This document shows, piece after piece, positions 31,430-44,500 of a DNA stretch of 64,000 nt (position 1 is its first letter; each line of letters opens with the position of its first letter). A program made the translations under genes and the position numbers. The notes under the pieces were generated by a model. The model was not told where the DNA came from. It ran no database searches and worked only from the letters and a program-made list of their open reading frames with translations. The stretch spans positions 9,603,001 through 9,667,000 of the forward strand of contig CM059585.1 in NCBI GenBank assembly GCA_030407085.1, written 5' to 3'. The DNA is from Trichopria drosophilae. Taxonomy: Eukaryota; Arthropoda; Insecta; Hymenoptera; Diapriidae.

Positions 31430-34325
31430 GAACTGTGTTCGCTCTGTTGTTCCTCGTTGCCTCTGATCGAAGAATCCCAGTCTTACAGCAAAAACTGACT
31501 CGGCTGGCAAATGGAGTAATCTGATGTAATTGCGCTCTGTATCAGAGGATCCAAAGAAATCGTTACGCTTTATACAAAATACTTCGTCGATTAACATCAC
31601 GACATTTTCAGATAGGGCACTTTTTTCACGTCAATTGTATTACGTAAAACTTTTAACAATAGATATCATGTTCAGTTATTTCATCTCCCTCTCTGACGTG
31701 TATTTCATTCCTCGGGACTCATCCCTTGCAACATTTTACCTTCGAGGATTTCCTGGGAAAGCAAAGTTGCTCCAACCATAATTATATATGATAAATTCAT
31801 TACATGGCCTATACGTGCGGTATAACATTCCTCCAGAGCATATTACGATGAGAGAATTAAAAGAAACAGCAAATTGGATGAACGAATCTATAATAACTCT
31901 AACATGTTATTATTTACTTCGGACTGTGTTTCTAACACCAATGTGAGTCAATTAAAATGGAACTATTGAAGCCGGAGATCATTTAATGGATTTGTCGTAT
32001 CAACATCTGGGTACAGAAATATGAAGTTATAGGAGCAACAAATAGCAGGTTTGATGTGCAAGATGCGCGCGCACTACTTCCGTATAGCATACGCTATTTT
32101 TCTGTAGACGATATATATCATTGCTCCCTCTGACTTTCTGGCCCTAGGGAGTAATGAGATGGCAGTGCGCATGCGCGGCGTTGATCGGCCGGAATCGGTT
32201 ACGTTCGTCCCGAGCGGAAAGCGTGTAATACGGTCATTCTGACGCAGTGAGAAAAGATATTTCCGTCCTTTCGCAATATCGGTAATCAACAAAAACACTA
32301 ATATAGGAAGATATTAATATATCGTGTTGTGCTACTTCTTAGAACTATTTTCCTCATACGCTTTTCGTCTGTGGTTATCAAAAAACATAGCATGTAATAT
32401 CCTTTACCAAGATCATAATATACAAAATCATTCAGTTTTAATGAACTTTTTATCTCGTAATTTCAGACATTTGCAATTTCCTCATTCAAAAAATCCAAGG
32501 AAACGTTATTAACCTAATTATGAAAGTATTTTATTTAATCTTCTACGATTTGAGATTATAGAAGACGAGTGAGTCTATCTTCATCGTAATGCAGCGGTTT
32601 TCTATCAGTGAGAACTCTTAGTCGATACAAGTTACAAAACATTGAATCTGCAATTCGCGATTGTAGGGATTAACCCGCAGTTTCCGCTGGCATTCAAAAA
32701 CATAATTAAGGTTAGGTGGTATGAATCTCTAGAGTTGCTCCTGACTAGTGCCGAGACTGACAGGAACTGAGTAAGTCTAGAGGTAATGATCAAACACATG
32801 ATGCAAAACCTATAATTACTCCCCGACCCAACCAGAAGAAATGTAATGATTCAAAGTCAGGTGCGGTAAGCCATGAGATAGAATTTATACACCGGATGCT
32901 TCGTTGCTTTTGTTGTTTCGTGTTCATTTTTTCCAATAGTAAGCCAACAGTGCGCGACTGCGCTTATGTTTCTTATTGTCCCACCTCGCTTTTGGGGATC
33001 AGCCCAACTGTAAGTGAGGAAAAATTAAGAAAAAAGTGATGGTGTAAAGATGATCGCACATTATCGTTCAAAGATGTGAAGGTTTACACCCGTTTTGTTC
33101 CATTTTACTGGATGGAGATCGTGGAAAATTAACAGTGCAGAACTCATGAATTTAAATGCTAACATTTGCGCAATTGTTGGTTATGAATAAAGAGGAAATG
33201 GTCTTTTGAAAATCTTTGTGCTGTAATTATCAAAATCGCAAAAGCGTTAAAATGATTAATGATGTTAATTGCCAAATCATTCAAACAGATTTCAGTAATA
33301 TGACCTTATCAATTGCTTATTATGACCTTGACAGTTTGTAAACATGATGTGGAGCTTCAAGCATGAACTTTCCGGATTTCCAATGGACAACAAGTACATA
33401 ATAAATGTTGGGAAATTCATTTGGATTTTTTCTTTAACGTCTCCTTATTTTGGAGAACAGATCCGTTAGGCAGTTTCCAGTTTTGGAGTCGTTTTTAATC
33501 AATTAAGCCGAAACTGAAAAATACTATGATTACGTAATTGTTGATTCGACGGCTTCCAGAAGTTTGTGGCTAGCAATTTATAACGGACCGACAATAACAC
33601 GCCGTAGAGTTGCCATGAGAATACGGCGCCGTGCAATTCTCCCATCTAAGTTACACCACACGGTGTTCTCATGGAACTTAATAAACCAAAAGTGCCAAGC
33701 AAAAAACACAGCGGCGCTAACGACTTCGAAGTTTATTACGAACCTATACGCAATAATAATGTCGCACATTATCCAGATAAATATGAAGGATAAATGCGTG
33801 ACCCGTAATCGTTTAGCGTTTGTATTTCCATATATTGGATGGCAATGGCATAGGATTGTGGATTCTATAGAATGCGAGTTAAGTCCTACACGTTCGTGGT
33901 TGCGACATCTCTTGCCCGCACAATGCGTACGCATATTGTGCGAACACTACAATACCTATTCAACAATGTTGTTCTTTTTTTCTTAACGGAAAGATATAGC
34001 GGAAATGTGTTTCGTATATCAAATCAGCTCGTGTTGCCTTTGTCCGGCTTCCTTCTTATCGCCTCCGAAGTATTTTCTAAATTTTATCACACTATGCATT
34101 CGAATGGACGTAAATATTTTACAGTTTAGCAGATGTTGATGATATTTTTAATTACTAATGTTCTTTTCTTTGAAATTCACCATCTGCTCAAAATTATTCC
34201 AGTTCTCCATATGTATTTCATTTTTTTACATACTAAGTCGTAAAGTGTCCGTTCTCCATCGGCGAAATGAGTTTTCTTTCCTGTCGTTTTCATAGAATTT
34301 TACTTCACCAAGTTATGATGGGTTT
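31430..34325. other. non-coding, no recognised gene
   Basis: Small open frames only. The segment 33,564-33,986 is open on both strands (140 and 118 codons) and less AT-rich than its flanks, but neither translation resembles a known domain. It could be conserved regulatory DNA. Confidence 0.5.
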
Positions 34326-34329
34326 AAGA

Positions 34330-34420
34330 TGCATGCTTTACGAAGCGACTGCCCCTATGAATCTTCGTATGCGTTCGCTTTTACGGCTCATAAAGCATTC
34401 TCTAAACTTTGCAATTGGCG
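34330..34420 (+). repeat. degenerate repeat family, copy 1 (partial)
   Basis: Shares GAAGCG, then TTCGTATGCGTT followed by CTTTT and CTxATAA, in the same order as the copy near 49,570-49,650. The similarity is short, so a shared motif by chance is possible. Confidence 0.35.
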
Positions 34421-37400
34421 AAAAAAGAAAGAACTACGTATATCATGTTCTGCCAGTAGTCGAAACCAATTGTTACGGTTGCTTGAATAACGATTCGGTA
34501 TGATGAAACACTTAAATTTATTACGGGCACAATGTTATGTTTGAATAATTGCACTATGCTCGATGTGTAATAATTTTCAAAATCATTATTTTCAATTCGA
34601 CGAATGATTTTATGGATCTTGGAAGAGTTTACAACTAAAAAAGGATACATTGCTGCTTAATTGAACTGAATGACTTGACGTTTCCAACTGTGGAGTAGAC
34701 TATTTTAGCAATTATTTGTTGCATAACTTTGTGTCTAAACTGAATCTTCAGTTAATTGGAATCATTCTGTGGTCATTAGTTTTATTGAGACGCACATCCG
34801 AGAAATACATTACATTTTATGATTGAAAGCGTGGTAAAAGCCTCCACAAACTTCTTATGAGGGACGCAAAAACGGAACAGATTTTGCATCCTAGAAAGTT
34901 CCTCAATAAATTTTCTATGATCATACGTTCGACAGTTTTTAATAAAACCGACCATTAAATAATATTGATTTAGTAACAATTCTACGCTAGCACCTTACTT
35001 AAGTAGCCTACACAATTGTTTCATCGATAGTCTGATTGTCACGGCATATAAACTACCTCAATTGTTGCCTTTCAATAAGTATCTGATTCAATTATCCCAA
35101 TTTACTGATAGATTCAACTGCATCAATAAACTGAGTGAATATCAGCAGTTAATAGGTTCAGTCAATTACTTGAATTGACTGAATCAGTGTGTTTCTGTGA
35201 TAAGTCAGTTTGAATTGTTCAACAAGCTGAATTTAAATGCATATAATTAAATGCCGATTGATTCTTGTAATCAATCAAATTGAATCTTATTAACTTTCTT
35301 TCCTCTAATTCGATGGTTATTTGATTATTGAAGCGAAATGATGTTTACCACATACATATAACTTGTCATTAATTAAAAAACAGACACTCAATGATACGAT
35401 CGTCATCTTGTCTCTTAAACCGCAATTCTGCAACTTTCAAGTGATCTGCAAATATAATTTGTACAATTCGAAAGTATCGTACATAATGATTAACATCTAG
35501 TTATCGGATCGTTTTCAAAAGTGTATTTATGGTAATGAAAGCTGTCCAACATAGAAGCTGTGATGAATCGAAATGTTACGAAATCCTACGAGGCATTTTT
35601 AAACCGACCTTCGATTAGGTGCATGTGACGTCCTTAAATACCGATGAATCGTTTCGAGAAATCCGTTCTCTAGAGATTTCTTTTCGCCCATACGAACGCC
35701 CACGATATATAACCATTTAAGGCAACATCGGTTGGGTGACGTGAAAGTGTTTAAACCGTCAACACATCTTGGCACCGGTTCCGTTCCATGTATATTCAAA
35801 AGTTACGCCAACGCCTGTAGACCCTCAAAATTTTGACCTCAGGCTATTCCGCCTAGTTTTCTAAAGAGTTGCAGCGCCTTTATTTTTTACTTCGCTTCTA
35901 GATTAAAATCGTGGAGATTATTAATGTTATTAATAGCACATTACGAGCTTTCAAAGTCATCCGTTTTGCAAGTCATCGGAAGGGAAGCAATTATGGTTAG
36001 ACGACGGAAAGCGAAGACGATCTTGCATATGATTTTTACTTGAACGTCGTTACAATTTACGCCTTGCTTTACTGCCAATTTGCCTTCGTACGAAAAGACC
36101 CATTTGCACAAAAACCACATTAAACATAATTGCACGGCATTTTCCGTACGTGAGAGCGTGCGGTCGTTATTACTAACGAACGCGGGTAATTTTTATTTAG
36201 ACATATGAAATTTTTAGGTTAGATTTGTGCTTTGCAATATAAACTGTAACTTTAAGTTTTGCAGATTTGGCAGCCATTTTTGTTCGACGATGAAGCCGAA
36301 GTCTTTCGACCGCATCCAAGCAATTCCGAACCATGAGTAATCTTATACTTTTTTATTGAAATGTGTGAACTAAACACAAACACAATTTTGAAAAACAGCG
36401 TATTTGATTTGGAATAAATTTTGCATGAATTTTTGAGGTTAGATTAACAAACAAGTCGTGCAAATCGTGATTTCAGTTACAAAAGTAATTCTTCTGCTAA
36501 CAAGACTTTTTAATGACTAATTACACACCGATTAAAGAGCCCAGTTTTAAGATCCTAATGATTCGTAAGTATATTTGTATAAAATGAATAAGAGTACCAG
36601 CACGCATATCTACGTATGCACGCATCATTATCTCCGGAAGGTACTACGGAGCGCGGGAGCATATGAATATTCATTGCGCATTATTCCGGTGCTCATTAGC
36701 GATCCAAATAGCTTTAGTGGCGAATTTCCATTAACGGTATTTAATCGGTTTTCTAGGTGGAACTGGAATATTGTAGCATTCAATAAAAGCATATGCTTTA
36801 CGCATAATCACACGGTCATCTCGACAAATTGATCACAGCATTGTATGCGCTCATAATTTCGCAAATGCAGGAAGTATAGTTTAATTTTAAAATATGTAGA
36901 TTTTTTTTAATGAAACTGCAACTAGCTAGCAATGCTGAACCGAAACGGATCTCTTTTGATTGATTAAATCACTTCACTTAATTAATTCAAGTGAATTAAT
37001 TCATTCTTCAAAGAACTCATTTAAAATAAGGGAAGTTAAAGAATGGAAACTCAACCTTAAATTAAGTGAATGATCCCCCTGTCCGCAGGTTTAGAAAAAA
37101 GATGATCTTGGAAAAATAAATAAATGGAAACAAATCAGTAAAAAACAAAAAATCATTAGAAAATTCCAATACGAATACCCTAATCTAACTACTGGTCAGT
37201 TTTCTAACAATGGACAACAATATATAAATATTAGTTTCTTTTGGAATCCAATAGGTGGAGTACCTATCCGTAAGTGATGTCGCCCAGCGGTTGGTGCAAT
37301 GGTGAACATTTGACGCTCGGGTTAGAGCGTTACCTAGGGCTTTAAAAAATATTTTGGGTTCATTTATTGTTTCATTTTTTTCTTCTTTCATTGTTTGACG

Positions 37401-39919
37401 ATAAACAGTCCTGGACAAATAAAACCGAAAGTCTGGAACCCATTCGATTTCGATGATTACCAAATCAGCATACCTAACTACATGACCACGCCCGCACGTA
37501 TGGCTATAAATAAGGCTCAAAAATATTCGTATTACAATCATACATTTAACGAGGCACGTGAAAAATGACGGCAAGATTCGTGATTCGAATGCCAATCGCG
37601 TCGTAACGGTGCTGTGAGGCACTCGAAAAAAATAAAGCATGGAAGTAGAATTTCAACATAAAGGTGAGGGAACTTGTACGTGAAGACTAGATAAAGGAAG
37701 AAGAAGAAGGCGGTAAATTGCTCTGTGGTTCATACAAAGAAAATTGTTTCCAACGAACGGAAAATTGCCGTCAAATCGAGAAAAAAGCCCCTGCCAGCGG
37801 ATTTCTTCCGTTCGTGGTATCACGGCTGTATCACTAAAGAAAAAAAGGGTCTTTTATTTGACCTTCGTTTACTCGGCTCTAATGTTTTCATTATTTCCAC
37901 TCCACTTTAAGTAGTGAAAACAATGAACACAATTGAATAGAAGAAATAAACATCACTTACTTACACCGATATTATACAGAAATCGCGATCTTACCGTTAT
38001 AGTTGTTCGCAATTGATACTTCACCGTTTACTTCTTCATCGATGTTTTAAATTACCAACATCAATTTTGTAAACAAAAATAAACGACTGTACTTAGGTCT
38101 CTACACAATAATTAACGAAGGATCATTTAAAATACTTCAAAAGTGATTAAAAATAATTGCAATTATGAATACGAGAATTATTACTTGCGTGAGGTTATGT
38201 TCGGTTTTAAAATAAAAGTATGATATTAAGTTTTACACGTATGTGTGAAAACGTGATATTTAGTCAGTCGTAAAGTCCACATAAAACCTTATGCGCGTGT
38301 AAATTACGGATTATGAAATCATTATATGGACTCTTGTATGCGTTTGCGGGTATAAATAATTAAAGCTTTAGTCGCAACATTCTCATTATGAGTTAGTGTT
38401 CTATTGTGTGTGTCTTCAGACATATTTAGCTCTAAATATGATTTAGTAGTCAACAAAATATTAAGTCCTTTTCTCTAATTAAGCTCTTGTCGCAATCGAC
38501 GAATGAATGTTCCGAAAATGTTCCCTAAATCAAATGTCTCTTAGACTTGTTTACAGTAATGTACATCAGGCAATTACCTGAGTGTCGCATTCAGAGTTTT
38601 CAAACACTGAACTGATTCATTGAAATGAATTGATAGGAATCGTATACTGATGAATTAGCAGATCATCATTAAGCTGACGTTAAAAACTAGTCCATTTACA
38701 TGACTGAATTAATGAATTGATGGAGTTTGGTCGATTAGCAGATTAATTTACCCAATTAAAAGTCCGATACCAGTCTCTCAAACAAGTAAAGAATTTAAGT
38801 GTTCCATTCAAACGCTTGGTCCAAACATTCAATCAGTTGACCACTTGGTCTTAGGAATTTCACCTCAGAACATTGACTGGCTCAATTCCATTCATTTAGT
38901 AAATAAAGATTGCTTGTTCAAGTGTTTGAATGCTGTGTCCACCAATGGACTATTCCTTTAGTTAATCCTGTCACATCCCTCCGCAACTTTCTTAATAGAG
39001 TGATTATGTTTCAACTATTAGAGATTCCAGTTAAGACAATGAGAAACGTTCAGCTAATACGACGAAAATCGATGATGGCTTTTCCATGAATCACCAAGTT
39101 AATAAAAGAAACATAATGGGACATGACTTCAAACGCCATTCAAAGATGAGGCTAAGTACAAATTTCCAATTTGCGTTATTTCGTGTAAAACTACAAGTTT
39201 ACGTCATTTCACGTGACTTTGGTGTTCGAGTGTCTCGTATGCAGGTCCTTGACTCGTGTCGTTAGTCTTGGGGAATAATTAAAGAGGGAAGGACGATCAC
39301 GTACGTCTGCATGTGCGTCTGGATCGGTCGTATGCATTTTCGTAGCGCTTCGTGCACCTGTACGGCATATACTTGCATGAATATACCGAATTCGATGAAG
39401 TAATATAAATTGATACCTGCGGCGATGACGTAATTCGATTCGTCGAGGATACTGACCGGGTATACACCTCCACCTCACGCGTAACGGGAATCGCTATGAG
39501 ATTGAAGCAATTACCGTAATCTTTGGACGCGCCCCAATTGAACTCAATCATTGCCAATCCATTTATTATTACCAAGACTCAAACATTTGTTTTATTTGTT
39601 TTCGTAATAAAATTGTCAAATCGGGATTTTGGATTTATGTTTTTGGATTCTTCAAGCCTCTTCTTTTATTGTGGCCAATCCTGAAGTTACTATGACACCT
39701 TCATGACAAATCTGTGGTCCTTCTTTATTTATGCGAGCGGTGCTTCAGAATCGTATTAGCCATGCTGAGCACGAGTTCGCGGGTGGAGAATTTTACCTGC
39801 GGCAACATCCGGCATGAATCAACTGAACAAAATAGCCTAGCGCAGCCTAACCTAATACCCGACACCTAACTCAAACCTCTCCGCCCACTCGAGATAAAGC
39901 ATAAAGAGAACGGCGGCAA

Positions 39920-39924
<5 letters not shown>
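34421..39924. other. non-coding, AT-rich, no recognised gene
   Basis: Includes clusters of the quasi-palindromic words ACTGAATTGA/TCAATTCAGT around 35.0-35.3, 36.95-37.05 and 38.6-38.95 kb. The longest open frame (minus, 37,185-37,640) is unrecognised. Confidence 0.5.
35157..35183. repeat. short perfect hairpin, 11-bp arms
   Basis: TTCAGTCAATT and AATTGACTGAA flank a five-base loop. It lies in a cluster of related words. Confidence 0.7.

Positions 39925-39994
<70 letters not shown>
39925..39994 (+). repeat. (CT)35 microsatellite
   Basis: Thirty-five uninterrupted CT units. They are followed after CGCA by an AG tract at 39,998-40,009, so the strand can fold back on itself. The tract is likely length-polymorphic. 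GAGA-factor-type proteins bind such tracts in insects, but a role here is inference. Confidence 0.97.
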
Positions 39995-39998
<4 letters not shown>

Positions 39999-40010
39999 GA
40001 GAGAGAGAGG

Positions 40011-42383
40011 CGAAACGGAATAAATTTGTCATGCAATGAAAGTTGTGCCGAAGAGTAAGTCGGCCACCACCGTCGATGTTCGGCGAATGGCGAATTGTAC
40101 TTCGATTACCGAATTCGCCAAGGCATTTTTTAAATCCTGAAATACGAACTCTTCCACAATTGCAATTTTCCGGTTCGAATGACGTCCATTTTGTTCAGGA
40201 TTAAGTGTCTAACCATTTCAAGGCCTTCATATTTTTTTACGCTCAAGCATAGAAAGGTTTTATTCAGAGCAGCTGACACCAGGTTTGAAGTACTTCATGA
40301 TCATAAATGCGGCTTAATTCCAAATGATATGTCAGGAACATTCAAAATATCGTTGTCGATCAAAATATAGATCCCAAGAAAAAAATATCCATGATGCTAA
40401 CTAATAATGGAAACGTAGCTGCTGTTGGAAACAATGAAAAAAAGTAGGTTTACATCACGTACGGGGCGGATGCTAATGAAATACGTAAATTAATTCCGAG
40501 CGCAACCTTGCCAAAGGACAATAAAGAAACCTACGCTGAGATTTCAGCATTCCGTGTGTTACTGAAATCCTGTGAGCGTAATGCCGCCGGCATATCTTTC
40601 ATTTCAGGAAAGTTTTATTCTTGTTTTCAGCTGGTTTTGAAATGTTATATTCATAATAATTTTGTATCTTTCGATTTGGTATCAAGTTTTATTATACTGT
40701 TTTTATTAGAAAGCGCAGAGGAGTGATTGGAATTTCGCGTTGTTCCAGTTCCCTTGATGGGATTTTTTAATTTTAAAACGTTTACAGCTACATTTGAAGC
40801 TTTACTTCAGTGGGTAATTTGGTTCCTGACTTTATGGCCATCTTATTATCAGTTAAAACTGATGATTCAATTTGATCTTATTCGATTGAGGTCATGAAGT
40901 TAGACTATATAGTTTCAAACAAGTTTCTTGATTTTTTCGACTTCATTTTGAGAGATTCAATAATAATTTTGCTGTCTCATGAGCTGGAGGATTCTATTGA
41001 TATTAGATACAGTAGTCTCCGTCCTAAGTTAGAACTTCGTCCTAAGGAACATATGGTACCGTGTTCACAATTATAGAAGCCTATTTCTTTTGTCCCCCAC
41101 CACATCGTTTCGCTACGCTTCGAGATGTTATTCGGCAAAGATCGGTAAAGATTCGATGACGCCTACATTCGCGGAAGAGGGGGTAATGAAGGCAAGTAAC
41201 GGACGAGGCTTCTGATATAACTTAGAACAGTCTTAAAGACCGGATCTTCTAAATTAGGTCGGGGGATACAGTAATTAACATATCAGTTTACTCTTGCAGT
41301 AGAAAATCGATCCAGAAAATTTACTAATAGATCTGTGTTCATTAGCAGACAAAAGTTTCATTAAAATATTTTTCATTCCTGTTACCGTACATTATCTCAA
41401 CATAAGATTCTTCTAAACTTTTGTCATACTTATAAATTCGGAATATTCGTTGAAAAGAACCATTATTAATTTAATATAAATTGATTGGACATTTCGACCT
41501 CTTGTGGTCCATCTTTAAGAGTTTAATTTAGATCAGAGTCCTGTTTCACTTGGCAAAATTTAATCATTTCTAAAAGGTACTCATTTAAAAAAAAACTTAC
41601 CGTCATAATTACACAACAATATTTCAATATACGATACAAAATTCATGTACTTAATAAATAATAAGTCTGAATTAATATTTTACGATAGGAAAATTTGTTA
41701 TGCTAATTCTACAGGCTCCAGGAACTGAACAACTCAAGTTCCTCATTTAATTCAGTCAATTGTCTTCTAAATGACGTAGTTTATTTTAGACTGATTCAAG
41801 TGTGATATCAAAGCCACCACACTAACATTGAAATTGAAAGTCATTCTGAAAATATTGATTTTCTGAAAACTGAAATAAAGTATCAGGTTTTCCTGAAGGT
41901 TCAGTTCGTCGACTGCCTATGTTGCAATATTATGTAACATTTTGAAATTAACTTTACTTTCATTAGTCAAGCAACAACGAATACTCCGTCATTTTTATTT
42001 TTTCGAAAATATAATGTAAATGTCAAACATACACTTGTTGATGAAAGACACCAATTACGATAACTTTTTCTTATGGATGAAACATATATTTAAAAAATGT
42101 AACTGGACTTGATGACGCTAGATGGCTACGCTTTTCGCGACAAAAATGTATCGCACTTGAAAGAACACACTAACATTATTAGGGATCGACGTGCAGTATA
42201 ATCATTAAATTTCATTCTTCTACACTTCATTTAATACAACTTGTGATAAATAAAGATTAAATTAATAATATTAGATCACAATTTCTAGAAACCATAATAA
42301 TAATCAAAAAACGAGTCGGTTGTAATCGTTCGGTTTTAATTAAAATGCTTAATGCAAATTTTCATTCTGCCGTTAATTTTTTC
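40011..42383. other. non-coding, no recognised gene
   Basis: Short unrecognised open frames (63-72 codons) only. Confidence 0.55.
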
Positions 42384-43197
42384 CCGACAAATTTTAGAAT
42401 CAAGAACCAGGACATACTTTTCCGAAGGTATTTGACACGCTAAATTCAAATCCGACCTCAGCATAGCCTCTATACGACAGGTTTTTCAGATATTTTAACC
42501 TAAAATTGCTAAAAATACGTTTTTGGGGTACAATTGAGTTGCTGTAACTACAAGACAGATTTTTTTTTTCAAAACGATCGTCACGGTATCTCAAAGTACT
42601 GTTTTTATCCTTCAAAATCCGTTTCCAAACTTAGAAAAATCGTTATTGGTTACTGAGATATTCAGCAACCTCGAAACCCCCCGAGTAATAAGTTTGAAGC
42701 AAATTAGGTCGATTTTTACAAAAGCTGTCAGCCATATTGAATCCGACATTTTGTATTTTCTTATTCTGACTTCAAATTCCTACTCAGCAACACCGAACAT
42801 CTTAGGAGCCATTCGGAATTTAGATCTTTGTGGATAATTTCTTTCTATTTTTGAAGCTTTATCTGATTCTGCTCAGTTTCTGAATATCGCCGAATTCGCC
42901 AAACTCAGAAACTTCAACAGACGATATCTCAGTATTTTTCTAAGTTTGGAAACGGATTTTGAAGGATAAAAGCAGTACTTTGAGATACCGTGACGATCGT
43001 TTTGAGAAAAAAATCTGCCTTGAAGTTACTTCTCAAATGTATCCAAAAAAATGTACTTTTACACTTTTAGGTTAAAATATCTCAAAAACCTGACGTATAG
43101 GGGTTATTCTGAGGTCGGATTCGAGTTCAGCGCATGACATACCTTTGGAAAATATGTTTTGGTTCTTGGTTCTGCAATTCCCTCCAATTTTGTCGGC
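42384..43197. mobile_element. foldback/MITE-like element with long inverted arms
   Basis: Two arms of about 250-270 bp are inverted copies: the left arm runs to about 42,665 and the right from about 42,925. Matching blocks include GGTATCTCAAAGTACTG with its complement, the GGATTTTGAAGGATAAAA block, AGGTTAAAATATCT and the outer ends CCGACAAATTTT/AATTTTGTCGG. About 260 bp of unrelated sequence separates them. There is no transposase frame. The arms have diverged by small indels, so the element is old. Confidence 0.75.
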
Positions 43198-44500
43198 CTG
43201 TGTTATCATCGACGGACCGGAACACGGAAACGGGGCGCGGAATCGAAAAATGGCGGAAAAAGCACTTCCATATGTTCCACAGTTATCATAATACAGTTTT
43301 ATTCTGAAATGAAATCTAATATATCGTTGTCAAAAGGAAAGATTCGTAGGTGGGACCATCGGAAATTTCGACTCGGAATATGCGTTACACAATAAAAGTT
43401 GGCGAAAGTGCAATGCATAAACAGACTATTTGACTGTTTATCTTAACCTAAAAATTTAATGAATCCATCGCCAATGTACAGGTTTGTACTAAAAAAATTC
43501 AAAATCAGTGGACCTAACCCCATTTTCTACACCTACGAGCTCAAAATTGACTTTGACAGTTTTGGAATGAATCGCAATGGAATCTCGAAAGTAAAAATTC
43601 ACCTACTGAAATCGATTTTCATTTTACCAAGATTTGGAGCGTAGGATATGAGACTCGCTTTATCTCTATTTCCAAAGCAATTGTCTGAAAAAGTTTTGTT
43701 TTCAACGGGTACGATTCACCGTTCTCATTGTTCGCGAAATTACTTCTGGATGAATTTCGAACGTAATAAAATCAACAAACTACGAGCGATCGAGTGCGCT
43801 CCTTCCGCATAACAGTACATTGGGACGTTAAGGTACCCTGGCTCATACTAGCGGCCATTCTTGTATTACAGCTGTTATGCACTTTGAGCTGTAATAATAG
43901 GCGATGCGTTTCACCTAGGAGTAGCTGTCATAAGTGCAACTTTTATAACGGGTATACTGTTAGACGCGGCCGTCTCTGGCTTTAAAAGCCATAATCGCGA
44001 TCTCGCACTGCTATTATTTTTCCCCGAGTACGCATCGTAATAACGCAAATGCGTGAGCCCGACAATGTGAGAAAAAGTCATTACTTTACTAATATCAACA
44101 ACCACTTTCGCACGAGACTTTTCCCATAGTGAAAATGAGCGACCGAAATGACACTTTTTTCCTGACGCCTAGATGCCTGTCGTCATCGATACCTAGTTTT
44201 TAATCAAGAGGGATGAAAAACATTGTTTCGTAATTTTTTTGTTTTACAGTAGCACAAAATTTACTTGATTCTAGAAATTGTCTTAGATTATGTGAAATTT
44301 ATTGTTAGAAGTGATCATAATCTCTACACCTTCTAATATACTGAATGGATCATTACTTCCTTGATGAGAAAAGATGACACCTAGCGGCAGAAATCGCAAT
44401 TGATGTTTGCCATTGCGATTAAATTCCAGTCACAGAAATAAGTATCAACTTAAATTCATCTAATTTTGATGCAATATGAAAAGAATATAAATTCCATTCA
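43198..44500. other. non-coding, no recognised gene
   Basis: Small frames only (61-78 codons), none with a recognisable domain. Confidence 0.5.

Noticed and set aside
33564..33986. Overlapping frames of 140 (plus) and 118 (minus) codons
   Set aside because: Neither translation resembles a known family. Frames open on both strands are more likely compositional.
37185..37640. 151-codon minus-strand frame, and a GGTTGGTGCAATGG stretch nearby resembling a tRNA A box
   Set aside because: No domain is visible. The A-box-like stretch lacks a convincing B box at the right distance and a terminator.
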